Part shown: one piece after another, positions 1 through 11,614 of the stretch
Layout: each line of letters starts with the position of its first letter
How positions within the stretch are numbered: position 1 is the first letter of the stretch
From: Bryoerythrophyllum caledonicum
Lineage: Eukaryota > Streptophyta > Bryopsida > Pottiales > Pottiaceae
Direction: 5' to 3'
NCBI GenBank assembly: GCA_963971425.1
Contig: OZ020521.1
Span: 9,131,519-9,195,518 of the forward strand
Length of the DNA: 64,000 nucleotides
Position numbers and translations under genes: made by a program
The notes under the pieces: model-generated
Seen by the model: only the letters and a program-made list of their open reading frames with translations
The model's database searches: none
What the model was told of the DNA's origin: nothing

Positions 1-1160
1 ACCCTCTCGGACATCAGATACTCAAATAGAGAGCCATTATGAAAGCGCGGACGAGCGTCCAGAAGCACTGATGAATCCAGGATGGGCCCCATCGACTCAG
101 GTTTGATTCATGGCATCCATTCGCAAGTTGTTTGAGGTTATGTATCGGCCTATAAATTACAATGCACGACGCTTAATTACCAATCCATAGTTCGTCAGGA
201 TTTATCTAGAGAGTAAAATCTGTGGACATGAATATAGATGTAGTGTATGTCTGAAACATCTAACTTTTGCATTGAATCAAAGTTCTAATCATTCAGCTAA
301 TACTTATTGAACTTGAAACCATCTTAACAAATAATGGCTACATATAATGGCATTCTTACATATATTAGATTTAATTACATTGTTTAAGACTACTTCCGAT
401 ATATGCATTTTATGCATTTTATTGATGCATTCATCTATGACGTGTCAATCGGGTTCACCACTGGTTTTGGTAGGAAAATTCCTAAATGTCTCGACGTCTC
501 CCCGGGGGGAAAAAATTACTAAATATAGTAAATTTTAGTGAAATTTCTGAATGGAAATTATTGCATTTTTTGTCGAATAGGACGGATGGGCATGTGGATT
601 TCTATGTGTATCCGACAATTTGGGAATGTCATGATGACTTTAGAATTCGAGGAAATATTTACTTGACGCTTTCGGCACATGTTAAAGCTAATAAATTGCA
701 AAAGCATGACTTGTGCTTTCATATCTGGAGAAACTCCAATTCGGTATATGTGTGTGAGCTTCGTGTGTTTCGCGGCTGTTTCATTTTGTTGCACATTTTT
801 GACTTTGTGGTTTCCGGTGGTTCTTGTTCAGGGCGCAGTGCGTGCGGGTAGTCGGAGAGTTACGGAGGGAGCTGCGTTGGACGAGGAAGGAGCTGCACAC
901 GGCCGAAGCTTGCAATCCGTTCAGGTTCGAAACTCTGATCACCATCCTCTGTTTGCGCGTCGGTTTAGATTGTTGTTTAAACAGGAGCTTCCGGTCGTGG
1001 GTAACGTTTACATGGTTGAGAGTGCACAAGGATGTGCGGCAATCACTTACATCTCGCTGAAAACATTATGCTGCACTAGGGTTAGACAATGTGGATATAT
1101 CGCATCATTAGGGTAAGTTATTTTGTACACAACGGCGCATTAGAATTAGTCGATACGCAC
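1..1160. other. Stretch with no supported gene
   Basis: Short overlapping open frames exist on both strands, but none shows a recognisable domain or consistent splice structure. Bases 820-1110 are noticeably more GC-rich than the flanks and could hold an upstream untranslated exon of the gene starting at 2691. That is only a guess from composition. Confidence 0.4.
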
Positions 1161-1173
1161 CCACTTAATACTC

Positions 1174-2460
1174 GTGTGCATGCTGCTTTTAAATTTCAGA
1201 ATTTCTGTGAGTGAAAATATGACCCTCGGATCCGAGGGTAGGTTCAGTCCTCCAAATTTTTGTTTTCCTCCTTGCCCAAGTCCTGTTTTCATGTTAGTTT
1301 TTTTTCTTCTCGTGTGCATACTTCAAACTGAATTTCAGAATTTCTGTGAGCGAAAATTAGACCCTCGGATCCGAGGGTAGGTTCAGTCCTCCGAATTTCT
1401 GATTTCCTCCTTGCCCAAGTCCTGTTTTCATGTTAGTTTTTTTTCTTCTCGTGTGCATACTTCAAACTGAATTTCAGAATTTCTGTGAGCGAAAATTAGA
1501 CCCTCGGATCCGAGGGTAGGTTCAGTCCTCCGAATTTCTGATTTTCTCCTTGCCCAATTCCTATTTTCTTAATAAAAAAATTTTCTTCTCATGTGCATAC
1601 TTCAAACTGAATTCCAGAATTTCTGTGAGTGCAAATTAGACCCTCGGATCCAAGGGTAGGTTCACTCCTCCGAATTTCTGATTTTCTCCTTGCCCAATTC
1701 CTATTTTCTTAATAAAAAAAATTTCTTCTCGTGTGCATACTTCAAACTGAATTTCAGAATTTTTGTGACTCTGAATGCGACCGTCGGATCCGAGGGTAGG
1801 TTCAATGATCTGATTTTTTTCCTTTTCCTTGCTAATTTCTGTTTCATTTTCGGTTTCTTTTTTTCATCTCTTGTTGCTTGGTCATGCTCAAATTGTTTGT
1901 CTTGATTTAAACTGGTGTAAGAGTGAGGAGCCTAAGCTTGCCATGCTCGTGCGCATATTGCTTGTGAATTTTAGAATTTTTGTGACTGTGAATGCGACCC
2001 TCGGATACGAGGGTAGCTTCAGTGATCTGATTTTTCTCTTCTTTTCCTTGCTAATTTGTGCTTCATTTTTGGTTTCTTTTTTTCATCTCTTGTTGCTTGG
2101 TCATGCTCAATATGTTTGTGTCTTGATTTAAACTGGTGTAAGAGAGAGGAACCTAAGCTTGCCATGCTCGTGTGCATATTGCTTGTGAATTTTAGAATTT
2201 TTGTGACTGTGAATGCGACCCTCGGATCCGAGGGTAGCTTCAGTGATCTGATTTTTCTCTTCTTTTCCTTGCTAATTTGTGCTTCATTTTTGGTTTCTTA
2301 TTTTCATCTCTTGTTGCTTGGTCATGCTCAATGTGTTTGTGTCTTGATTCAAGCCGGAGTTAGAGTGAGGAACCAGCTAAGCTTGCCATGCTCATGTGCA
2401 TACTGCTTTTGAATTTCATAATTTGTAGGAGTGTAAATGGGACCCTCAGATCCGAGGGTA
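1174..2460 (+). repeat. Tandem array of eight units, each with a GATC-centred 18-bp palindrome
   Basis: Eight units each carry the palindrome ACCCTCGGATCCGAGGGT or a one-base variant, starting at 1222, 1361, 1500, 1640, 1780, 1997, 2218 and 2442. Copies 1, 2, 3 and 7 are perfect; the others differ by one base. The first five are spaced 139-140 bp apart and the later ones 217-224 bp, so the array has two unit types. About 25-40 bp before each palindrome is a conserved TTTCAGAATTTCTGTGAG-like block. A ninth, eroded unit lies near 2635-2670. The array ends just before the ATG at 2691, so it occupies the promoter, 5' UTR or a 5' intron of that gene. The palindrome is kept while the unit type around it changes, which suggests it is the functional part. 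That function is inference. Confidence 0.9.
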
Positions 2461-2690
2461 GGTTTAGTCATATGTTTTTTTTTCTTTCTTTGCTAATTTT
2501 TGTTTCATTCTTGGTTTTTAATTTCATCTCATGTTGCAAGGTCATGCTTTATATGTTTGTGCCTTGATTCGAGCTGGTCTTAGAGTGAGGAACCTAAGCT
2601 CATGATGCTTGTGTGCTTGTTGCTTGAAAATTTCAGAATATTTTAGAGTTAAAATGTGACCCTGTAAATTTGTGCGTTACCTTGTTTTAG

Positions 2691-5600
2691 ATGGCAGATG
2701 TTGAGCACGGCTCTATGTCCATGGGTGATGGCATGGACATTGAAATTCAAGTGGTGGAACATCCGGTGATTGATTTGGAGGCCGAGTCAAGAATGGAATC
2801 GACCGAGCAAGCGTTGCGAAAGTCCATCAGGGGGACAGCTTCCGAGGTTCTTCGGACCTCGATTTATCCTTCAAGTGAGGAGCTCCTCATTCCCCTTTGC
2901 CGCATGATCCCCATGACAGAGGTGCGACTTCCTTTGAGGACCGACGTGGAGAAGTTGAAGGCGGAGTTTGTGAAGGGATATCGACCTGGCTCTGCCTGCT
3001 TCTACGTGGCGGTCAAGAATTTCTCATTAGTGGAACAGGTGGTGCTTCCCTCGGAGCGTGCGAAGTGGTCTGCACTACGGTTGGAGGAGGATAAGAAATT
3101 CGAGGCGATGTTGCAGAGTCGGCCAGAGTTGCAGGCGTTCTCTGACAAGTATTTCTTTGTCTGGGATGGAAACCACCGCCATATTGCATGGATGGAGTTG
3201 ATCTCCCAGATGCACTCTACCGACTTCATCTATCATTCGCCAGTGAGGGCTGTTGTTTTGGAGCCATCGTTGGCAAACCGTCATATTCTACTGAATGCTA
3301 TGACAGATCTGAACAAGTAAGTAGTATCTACTAAACCACTATATCATGTTTTAATCTCAATTGCGCATTGTCATTGATGTCATGTTCATATTGAATATTT
3401 TGGTGGGATTATGCTAATTAGTGGTTATATATTTTCTAGGCAAAAGGAGGCAGATCATGTAACCCAACACATATCACACGAGTTGAAGAGGATCCAACAT
3501 TTTGGATTGTTGGACTTTGACCAACTCAAGGGCTTGATTAGCGATGACGATTACGAGGCAAGCGTTCACGAGTGGGGGAGGAGGGCAATGAAGAAGTGGT
3601 ATCACATGACCTATGATGCATTCTTGAAACTCATGTTTGAGGTACATATTCGATACAAGCCTATAATTCGATTGCCTTTCAATCATATTTCAGAATATGT
3701 TTTTCTCTTATTTCTATTAATTGTTGTCATTGGTTTTTTCAGCGTGAGATTATTGCCACTCAGGAGGAGTGTATCAAAAATTACAAGGATGGCCTCGTGA
3801 CTGGCGTTGGAGTTGATCGTGTTGGTAGTGCAGCTGAGTTGGTAAAACTTTGCACTGAGGCCGTGCAGAAGAAGAAAACGGCGTGTCAGACTACCTTCAC
3901 CAGGATGTTGGCGATCGCAAATCCAACAAACGGCGAAGAGTTTTTCACAGAGGTGTGTTAATTCCAAGTCTGATTCTGTATTTGATTGTATTTTCCTTCT
4001 TCATTTACTTTCATTTATTGTCTATTAGTATTTGACAAATTTATTGTCTATAAGTGCTTCAGGTTATGCGTCATTTTGATATTTACCAAACTAAGCCAGA
4101 GATGACACTTGAGAAGCTCCAACTCTTTTGCACCGCTAAAGTGGCTGGGAGGTTCAAGGGGCGCTGGTGTAAATGGTGGAATATGAGCAAGCACAGTAGG
4201 GCGGAGTACAACTTTCCACAATCGCCGGCTTCAGACACGAGCCTTCGGGGATGGATTGATACAGCTGCATTTTGGGCTGGAGTGAGTTCTTCTAATGCCT
4301 ATTTTGTATTGAATTTCAATCATTTAGCTCAATATATCTTGCACACTTATATTTTTATTGTATGTGGTAGTTGGAGGAGGAAACTGGAACGAAATTTTCT
4401 GAGATCCTCGAAGAAGACAAGGTTGTTCTGAAGAAAGAGGGGCTTCCCAATCCCATTGAAGATATTGGTTCTTGGATGGAGGTTTGGAGCATTATGTTGT
4501 GAACTAAGGCTTTCAAGGACCATGTTGGGAGGAAAGGCGTGTTCTCTAAGTCAGAGGAGTTTCTGAAGCAGGAGGGTTGTGAGAAGACCATGAAGCGGGC
4601 GGTGCTTCGATACTTCTGGAGGGAACTCGTTGCAAAAGGAGCGTTGCAGCCGGGTCAATTGCCAATCCGCTTCAAGGTATGGACGGACCCTACTTCTGCA
4701 GATTGCATTTTCACCGAGCAACAGAGGCGACGCTTCTCTCGTCACCACTTGGTACAGTGTCCTTGGTTCTTGGAGTTGACGGATGCCGATCCTACCCCGG
4801 GAGAGGAAATTCAGCTTCGTAGGGACTGCGATTCTATAGCTGCCACTTCAGGAGATGGCAACATGCTTCCTTCGTCCGTCACTATAGTGACTCCCACGGT
4901 CGACGCAACACTCTCAAAGCAAGAGAAGGCAAAGGTTGCGGAGAGGGCGGCCAGGGCGGCGGTCAAGGCGGCAGAGAAGGAGGCGATGAGGGTGGAGAGA
5001 GAGACCGCGAAGGCACTGAAGAAAGAGACCAAAGAGAGAAACAAGGAGTTGGCGGCGTTGGTGGCGAGGGATGGGCCTGAGAAGCTAGTTGCTGAGCTTG
5101 GGGGGGTTGTAGCGTTTACTCGCCCTGCTGCGATGGCGACAACGACCGGCATTTCCCCTTCAGCTAGCAGTCGGCCTTCCATTTTTGTCGCGAAGCCTTC
5201 GCAGACTATCTACTCCATTCTGGTGGTGGAGGATGTCGAGTCTGTAGTTGGAGTGGAGGTATTCTGTCAGAGTGCTCTTAGCATTATGACCCTCTTTGAT
5301 AGTATCGCTGAAGAGGATGACCTCCCTCCAATTTGGTGTGAGATTCGCCAATTCATGAAGACGCATTCTGGATCGCGGATGCGGCGCCATCATGGGAGTG
5401 ATTGCTCTGATGGTTTGGTGGACATGGTTCTATTCGACGTCCCAGAGAATTTGCCAGTCCCTGGAATTGAGGGCGGCTTTGACGTGTTGGTTTGGAACAA
5501 ACTTCCAACCCAACTGTCTAGCGGTGGTAGGAACGAATCTCCATGGATTCACAGGTGTTTTGAGATGGCTGAGGCATTGCTTCGCGATGGGGCGCCACTC

Positions 5601-6317
5601 ATCGTGTTCTACCCAGACTCAAAGTTCATATCGAATGAACTTCATGCTTGGGCAGAGTGGGCAGACTTTCGTGAGGAGACAAAGTGGTTTGCCATTAACG
5701 GTTTGTCTCTCTCGCGCGAAGGATACCCCGGGCGCACTCACAAATGCTTCATGGTGAAGTGCTATGTAAGGAAGCTTGATCCAGCAATCCCTTTTTCTTT
5801 TAATGACAGGATGGAATTGTTGTTGGAGGGGATCCAATTGTCTTCAGATGGTCATTTGACCAATCTGATCACACAAGAGACGCTGACGATGAGAGGTTCC
5901 AGTAGCCAGCCATGGCGAGGAGCGCGGGAGAAGTCCTCCAATCTCATGGAGGCTCTTATTGACCTTTGCACTGAGGAGAATGACATCATCCTCGACCTGA
6001 CAGGATCAACCGGTTTGTTTTCTTACTACTTTCAATTCAATGAAATTTGTCTTTTCTTTCAATGCAATTATCAATTTCAAACTTTGTGTCGTACAGGAGC
6101 ATCTATCAAGGCTTGCATGGCCCTCAAGCGCCACATCCTGGCGTTAGAGGAGGACTCGGATTTGGTAGAAGAGGTCCTCCGGCCTTTGATTCCTTGCACT
6201 TCAAAGGTGGAGTCCGAAGTAGCGCTGCCAGTGCAAGAAAACTCTCGCAAGCGTCCATTGGAGCTTGATGACGACGAGCCGGAGGTGAAGACCGCTCGGA
6301 AGAGAACTTGTAAGTAA
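2691..6317 (+). CDS. ParB/Srx-like and N6/N4 DNA-methyltransferase-like protein, multi-exon
   Basis: Exons by GT-AG junctions with frame kept: 2691-3316, 3440-3641, 3743-3952, 4063-4281, 4371-6012, 6097-6317 (1040 codons with stop). Residues about 1-275 contain VWDGNHRHIAWMEL, which matches the DGxHR box of ParB/sulfiredoxin-fold domains. Residues about 600-650 form an Ala/Lys/Glu-rich coiled coil. The last 280 residues resemble a permuted (beta-class) amino-methyltransferase. FDVPEN sits where DPPY is expected, and near the C-terminus KSSNLMEALI is followed by IILDLTGSTGAS, where the SAM-binding FxGxG motif and a closing IxxE-like segment (HILALEED) would lie. Both catalytic motifs are degenerate, so activity is doubtful. 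ParB plus methyltransferase fusions are known from bacteria and phages; transfer from such a source is inference. Oddity: an in-frame TGA at 4500-4502 (codon 463). It would be removed if 4482-4550 is a 69-nt intron (GTTTGG...CTAAG), which preserves frame; otherwise the gene is broken. The tail is acidic and Arg/Lys-rich. Confidence 0.7.
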
Positions 6318-7410
6318 GTTCAGTGCCTTTGATAAAAGATTATGTTTACTAGTATACAATGTTTAATTATATTTTGAGTTAATAATGAAATGACACATTT
6401 TTTATGGAGTCGGACGACATCGTTGATGGCCGTTCCATCAAACACTCGGTCGGGGGTGCTACTACGCTTATCGATGGAGGTGAAGAGTCCGCCGCGCTAA
6501 TTTCACATGAATCCTTGGGATAGAGGTATTGCAGATGCGATGGCTGCACTTCGATCTCCTTTATGTGTCTCAGAAGTAGCCCGTTGTAGGTCTGCCGCAG
6601 AGTAGTTCATAGATGGAGAGGCGGCCGCTAGTGGATCGGATAGTAGTTTGCCTCGTATCCAGGAGGATAGCTCGGATGACTGTTCCGTAGAGGAATCTTG
6701 ATCTCTCTACTTTGGTAGTTGTTTTCTTTTTCATCATGGGTTTGGTTTCTTGGCAGTTTCATTACAATTGTCAATCTACTGTGTCTTATTTGGGGTTTCC
6801 ACAACCTTCTACAATCCAAAACTCCAACGTAATTACCAAGTCGTTACTCTTGTTTTGTTTATTATTCGATCCATACAATGTCCACAACATCTGTCTACAT
6901 GTATTTAACTACATGCATTTTCTTCATATTTTATTTTTCCAATTCAAAGTAGTTTGGACTCAATCGGTATCACCTAGGTATCACATGGATATCACCTTTG
7001 AATTATAAGGGTATAAGCTTCGCATCAGATGGGTATCATCTATCTTAAACCCTATTAACTTTTCAAAAAATTCTAGACAGTCCATCGTAGAATAATTATG
7101 AACTAAACGGACTAACCGCTCTCATATTTCCATAGGTGTATATTTTATCTCTCTATCTATGTATTTAGTTTTGTAAAAACATGTTCATGTACCCCAAACT
7201 AAACGCACGGCCATAGGCATTTTCCCTCATTTTTTAGAAGAATTGTTGCAATTTAAACTTCAACAAGTCAGATTTCCATCTCTCCAAAACTCTAATTATT
7301 GTATGTTTTACATGTATTATTTTCATGTCCAAAAAATGTATATATAACCTACGGTCTTAGGTGTCCCTTTCAAATTTTGAATTTTTTTGTTGCAAATGAA
7401 ACACTAAAAA
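6318..7410. other. Spacer with possible eroded 3' exon and a dispersed repeat
   Basis: Bases 6411-6702 are GC-richer and read as acidic, Ser/Asp-rich peptide pieces interrupted by stops and one frame change, ending near SSDDCSVEES. They may be a lost C-terminal exon of the preceding gene. Bases about 6960-7110 (GGTATCACCTAGGTATCAC and following) have a diverged direct copy at about 25210-25390. The rest is AT-rich with nothing recognisable. Confidence 0.4.
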
Positions 7411-7413
7411 TGA

Positions 7414-8180
7414 GTGCTCGCCGCTCGCTGCTCGCCGCTCACCGCTCACAAGATAGCATTCCTGGACTTGTTGGCCACTAGTGCCATCAAGACTTCATTT
7501 TCCACGCTTGTTGGTGATATTGCCTTGCTTTCAACACAAGACATTCACCGAGTTGGCCATGTGGACCTTGTCATTGCGGGTTGGCCATGTCAAGGTATGT
7601 CTATGGCTGGACAATAGAACAAGTTGATAGATATTTGTTCTTTGCGGTTTCATGATCCACGTACTACGTTTGCTTCAGACATCTCAGAAGCGACCACCAC
7701 GTAACATCGTGGAGAATGTACTAGTGGTAAGTAGCTCCAGGTTTTAAGACCTTGGAGGGCATGCACTACATGCACCAGACTGTGGGTTTGCTAGTGTTGT
7801 TGAATGCGGTTGCGGTGGAATCGCAAGCACATTGTCCGCTATTGTAGTGGACGAATATGGCACTTCAAGAGTTGCTACAGTTTGGCGTAGATTGTATAAA
7901 AAGGCCGGATGTCTATATGAGTGATATTTTGGATCCTCACAGGGCACCTCGGCGCGGTTACCATAACGATCAAGCACCTTTAATAGTGGTTAACCGCAAG
8001 AGAGAATCACGTAGAACATTGTTTAGGTCGGTAAGTTTTGCTAGGTCGTATGCCTTTAGGGATAACGGCCGTGGGCTTATTTGGACTTTCTTGTCTCAAG
8101 AGATGGTGGAGTCCAATGCGGATGAGCGGGAGAGAGCCATGGATTTCTCACGGGCACTACCGATGCGCCAGAGATTTTGA
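7414..8180 (+). pseudogene. C5-cytosine DNA methyltransferase module of the retroelement, broken
   Basis: The first open piece (7414-7617) ends in VDLVIAGWPCQGMSMAG, the motif IV loop with the catalytic Cys of C5 methyltransferases (PCQ). In the next frames come a DPRT segment (motif IV/V spacing) at about 7650, then PPRNIVENV at about 7690-7720, the motif V/VI ENV that contacts the target cytosine. After this, 7857-8180 reads an open 107-residue stretch with ILDPHRAPRRG, SYAFRDNGRG and NADERERAMDF, matching the C-terminal half where target recognition and later motifs lie. The N-terminal SAM-binding motif I was not found. At least two stops and two frame changes make it inactive as read. It lies directly upstream of, and in the same orientation as, the reverse transcriptase. 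Confidence 0.75.
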
Positions 8181-8904
8181 AGCAACAATGACAATTTTTA
8201 CTTGGGCAAGCATTGGATTTAAATTGCTTGACTTAGATCATTTTATTGCTAGTGATAGAACAGAAGCGGTTAGCTTCTAGTTTCACCAGTTACATGAGAT
8301 TTTTTGAGTTGGGGGTGGCAAAGAACCATTTGTCTTTGCCAACATGATATGCAAACTTGCAAAGTGGTTGGGGGCAAGAGGGCCTTAGCACCTCATCCAT
8401 GGAACATGTGAGGTACCGCTAATCTTTTTGCAACGCCCAAGACTGAGAATCCTCACCATGGAGTGGAGGAATGGAGCCAAAGTAGGGGATTGGCCTACCA
8501 AAGGACGGACTTGTAGGAAGCTGTGGAAAAGATGTTCATGGAAGAACACACAACTCACCAAATGTAGGAGATTGGCAGACTAAGCCAATTGGAAGGACTT
8601 TGAAGCATGATGGAGAAGGAGGAAGAAGAGCTTCTTCCATCCGACATTCAATAGCAATCAAAGAAGTAGAATTGTGCTCTATAGGAACCAAAGGAGGCGG
8701 TGACCAAGGATATTTGAATACCGATAGTAGGCCTGGCGGATGGAGCAATTGAGGCAGAGGAACATGAATTTTCTCAATGAGTACATGGATTGTTTTGCCT
8801 TTAGTCTAGAATATCTTGAAGTGTTGAAGGGACAATAAGTACGTATCAACTTGACGGACAAAGCCCCAATATCCCGAAAGCCATACAAGTAGGGACGTTG
8901 AATG

Positions 8905-9640
8905 GAGGATGATGTGCGCTCGTACGGAGAAGTTGGTGGTTGTAGGGCTAGCGGAATTAGCTCCACCGGATTGTGAGTATGCATCGGCAACGGTTATATT
9001 ACTGAAGAAAAATATCTACAATAATTGGACCAAGAAAAGGATGTGCGGAGACTACAAGAGGATTAATAAATTCACAAAGATGGATCGTTCTGCCATGCCA
9101 ACGCCAGAGGAGAACCTTGAGGCTATTGGTCATGCCAAAGTGTTTAGTACATTGGACTTGTGCTCTGGATACCACTAGATTGGACTGAAAGAGGAAGACA
9201 AGGAGAAGACCACATTTTGGGGCATTGACAAAGATGGGAAGGATTGGTTGTTTCAATGAAAGTTCTTATTATTTAGATTGAAGAATGTGTCTGCCAAATT
9301 CTAGAGGGTTATGGACTGAGTATTCTTGGGCTTGGACTTTGTGAGATGCTACATTGACGACATCATTGTCTTTAGCAAGAATTAAAAGCAGCATAGGCTA
9401 TATTTGATGGAAGTATTTGCTAGATTAAGACTCCATGGTTTGAAGTTGCATCCTAATAAATGCAAATTCTACTTCAACCGTATCAAGTACTTAGGCCACA
9501 TGATATATCCAACTAGACTGGGTGTGGTAGCCAACAAAATTGAAGTAGTGATGTCTATTACTAGACAAAGAGATGTTAGTAGGCTACGTGCATTCTTGGG
9601 ATTGTGTAACTAGTATTAAAAGTTTGTAAAGACTTTCAGT
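8905..9640 (+). pseudogene. Ty3/gypsy reverse transcriptase fragment
   Basis: The frame includes KRMCGDYKRINKFT (RT motif 1-like), AKVFSTLDLCSGYH (the LDLxSGYHQ block), and across two stops CYIDDIIVFSKN with the YIDD catalytic aspartates near 9350. HGLKLHPNKCKF and IKYLGHMI then follow, all typical of gypsy RT. In-frame stops include those at about 9178, 9258 and 9613. The order of motifs is normal, so decay is by point changes and small shifts rather than rearrangement. It would have copied element RNA into DNA and is inactive here. Confidence 0.85.
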
Positions 9641-9829
9641 GTTGTTGCAAAGCCATTGACCATGTTAACAAGGAATGATCAACCTTAAATATGAGGAGAT
9701 GAGCAAAAGGCGGCCTTTTAAAAGCTGAAAGAAAGTTTGGCATCAACACCTATACTTTGAAGGCCAAGAGCACGAGAGACATTCCAGCTACATAAGGACA
9801 TGAATGCGTTGGAAACCAGCACGTTGTTG

Positions 9830-10150
9830 ACGCAGATGGATGACGACAAGAAGGAGTTTGTGATCGCGTATGCCAATCGGTTTAACAACAATGCAGAGAC
9901 TCAGTACAACTTGTATAAAGAGGAATGCTTGGCTGCAATATAGACAATTGCTCATTTTTGTGTTACCTTTATAGTAACAAGTTTATGTTGATTATAGATC
10001 ATCAACCTTTAAAGTGGTTGATGGAGTCTGACAAACTAACAAGGAAACTAGCGCGGTGGGCCTTGATATTGATGGAGTACTACTTCAAGGTGGTTCACAG
10101 AGCTGGATTGGTGAACATGGGTGCCGACAGCCTTTGCCGCAATCCAATTC
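9830..10150 (+). pseudogene. RNase H region of the gypsy-type element
   Basis: Pieces read as FVIAYANRFNNNAETQYN and KEECLAAI, then FMLIIDHQPLKWLM and a segment ending in VNMGADSLCRN. These are the RNase HI-like blocks that follow gypsy RT (usually AYASR, EAECLA, TDH, ADALSR). A stop near 9944 and a frame change separate the two halves. The long open frame 9925-10440 continues into the linker before integrase, with an Asp/Glu-rich stretch. Confidence 0.75.
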
Positions 10151-10446
10151 CAAACCAAACGGATGCTACAAGCGCTAGGTGGCACGGTGGGGATGAAGCC
10201 GATCCATTGCCAGGTTGGCATTGTTTGGCCTTTCTAAGTGTGTTGGCAATGCGTGGAGATGACATCGGACAAGCTACTATGGCCATGATAGATGAGGATG
10301 GCGGTGCAGAATCTGGAGACGCCAAAGATATTTATGAAGACATGAACGTGATGCACTTTTTGAAGAATGGAGAAGTAGTGCCTACGTGGTCTGCTAAGGA
10401 GAGAGATCGGGTCTCACAACGAGCAAAACGGTTCGTGTAGGAGATG

Positions 10447-11070
10447 ATTCATTTTTTGAGAGTGTGGCCCGATGGTATTCGGAAGATTGTGCCGTCTCCA
10501 CTGGAGAGAGAAAAGCTTACCAAGGACATACATGAAGACCTTGGGCACTTTGGAGCACGGAGGACTTACAACTTGCTCCAACTTCACTATTAGTGGCGAG
10601 GAATGTAGTCACAAATTCAAGCTTTAGTGGCCCAATGCAAGGTGTGTGATTGTGTGCAAGCATCTTTTAACGCTCCGATGCTAGAATTGCAACCATTATC
10701 AATTATGGGCTTAGGATAGAGGTGGAGCTTGGACTTTGTAGGTCCACTGCTAGTGACACCTCGACACAACAAATATGTGTTAGTGATGATTGAACATTTT
10801 TCAAAATGGATTGAGCTGATAGCTTTGCGTGACAAGTTTACTGAAGGACCCGGTTATTCTTTCTTTGATCGTGTTCTTAGTTGCTTTGGAACTCCAGCGG
10901 AAGTACCCACAGTCCAAGGATGTGAGTTCTTGGGTGAATTTCAAACGTTGTGTGACCAAACAATGATCAAATACCGTACTACTTCGAGGGATGACCCCAA
11001 AGCAGATGGATTTGCGGAGTGCATGGTGCAAATTATTAGGAGGGGGCTTTGAAAGTATAGTTTGAAGAAG
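10447..11070 (+). pseudogene. Gypsy-type integrase fragment
   Basis: An N-terminal zinc-binding HHCC region is readable at about 10530-10660: DLGHFGARRTYNLL, then QCKVCDCVQ. The catalytic core begins at 10729 with DFVGPLLVTPRHNKYVLV (first Asp), followed by EHFSKWIEL. The second Asp, in the usual TDQG, is Val here (TVQGCEF). The third acidic site is present in GFAECMVQ. The core frame is open from 10729 to 11052 and then stops. The Asp-to-Val change alone predicts loss of strand transfer. Confidence 0.85.
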
Positions 11071-11614
11071 GGACATCACCGGAATTGGGACTTGCAATTA
11101 CCATAGATAGCCATGGACTACCGATTTAAGCAAGCATCATTAGCAATTTTTCTCCTTACTTCTTGGTGACCGGTATTCCGGAAGGCCATTCAGGCAGATC
11201 TTGATACCGTGTTGGCCAACAAGGACAATTACATACGTGGGCTCAAGTATGTGAGTAACGTGCGGATTTGTTTAAACGGGTGATGCCTATGGCACTAGAG
11301 AGCCTCTCCACTGCTCAACATCGAGATAAGTTGCACTATGCTACAATATGAGGAGGAGGCTACCAACTGCAAGTGCTGCGTATTATTCTTGGAGACTATG
11401 TGTATTTGCAGAAGCAGCGCCGACCACCTTGGATGTGACGGCGGGACGAGGGATCTTACGAGTTTGTAAGGTAAACAACTCAAGAGTATTACTGTAGGAG
11501 GATCGTGATGGTAAGGTATGGAAGGATCACACGTGCAATTGGGCACCTTGCCATTTGCTACACGTAGATGGCACGGTACACCCTGGTCTTTCTCACATCT
11601 CTATTGGATTGTGA

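Noticed and set aside
1829..2412. Two repetitive hydrophobic open frames upstream of the first gene
   Set aside because: They arise from the tandem repeat units; frame is not kept across units and the palindrome repeats explain the similarity.
2691..6317. The ParB/methyltransferase gene as the 5' part of the adjacent gypsy-type element
   Set aside because: It contains several spliceosomal introns, which a retrotransposed coding region would have lost, and codon use differs.
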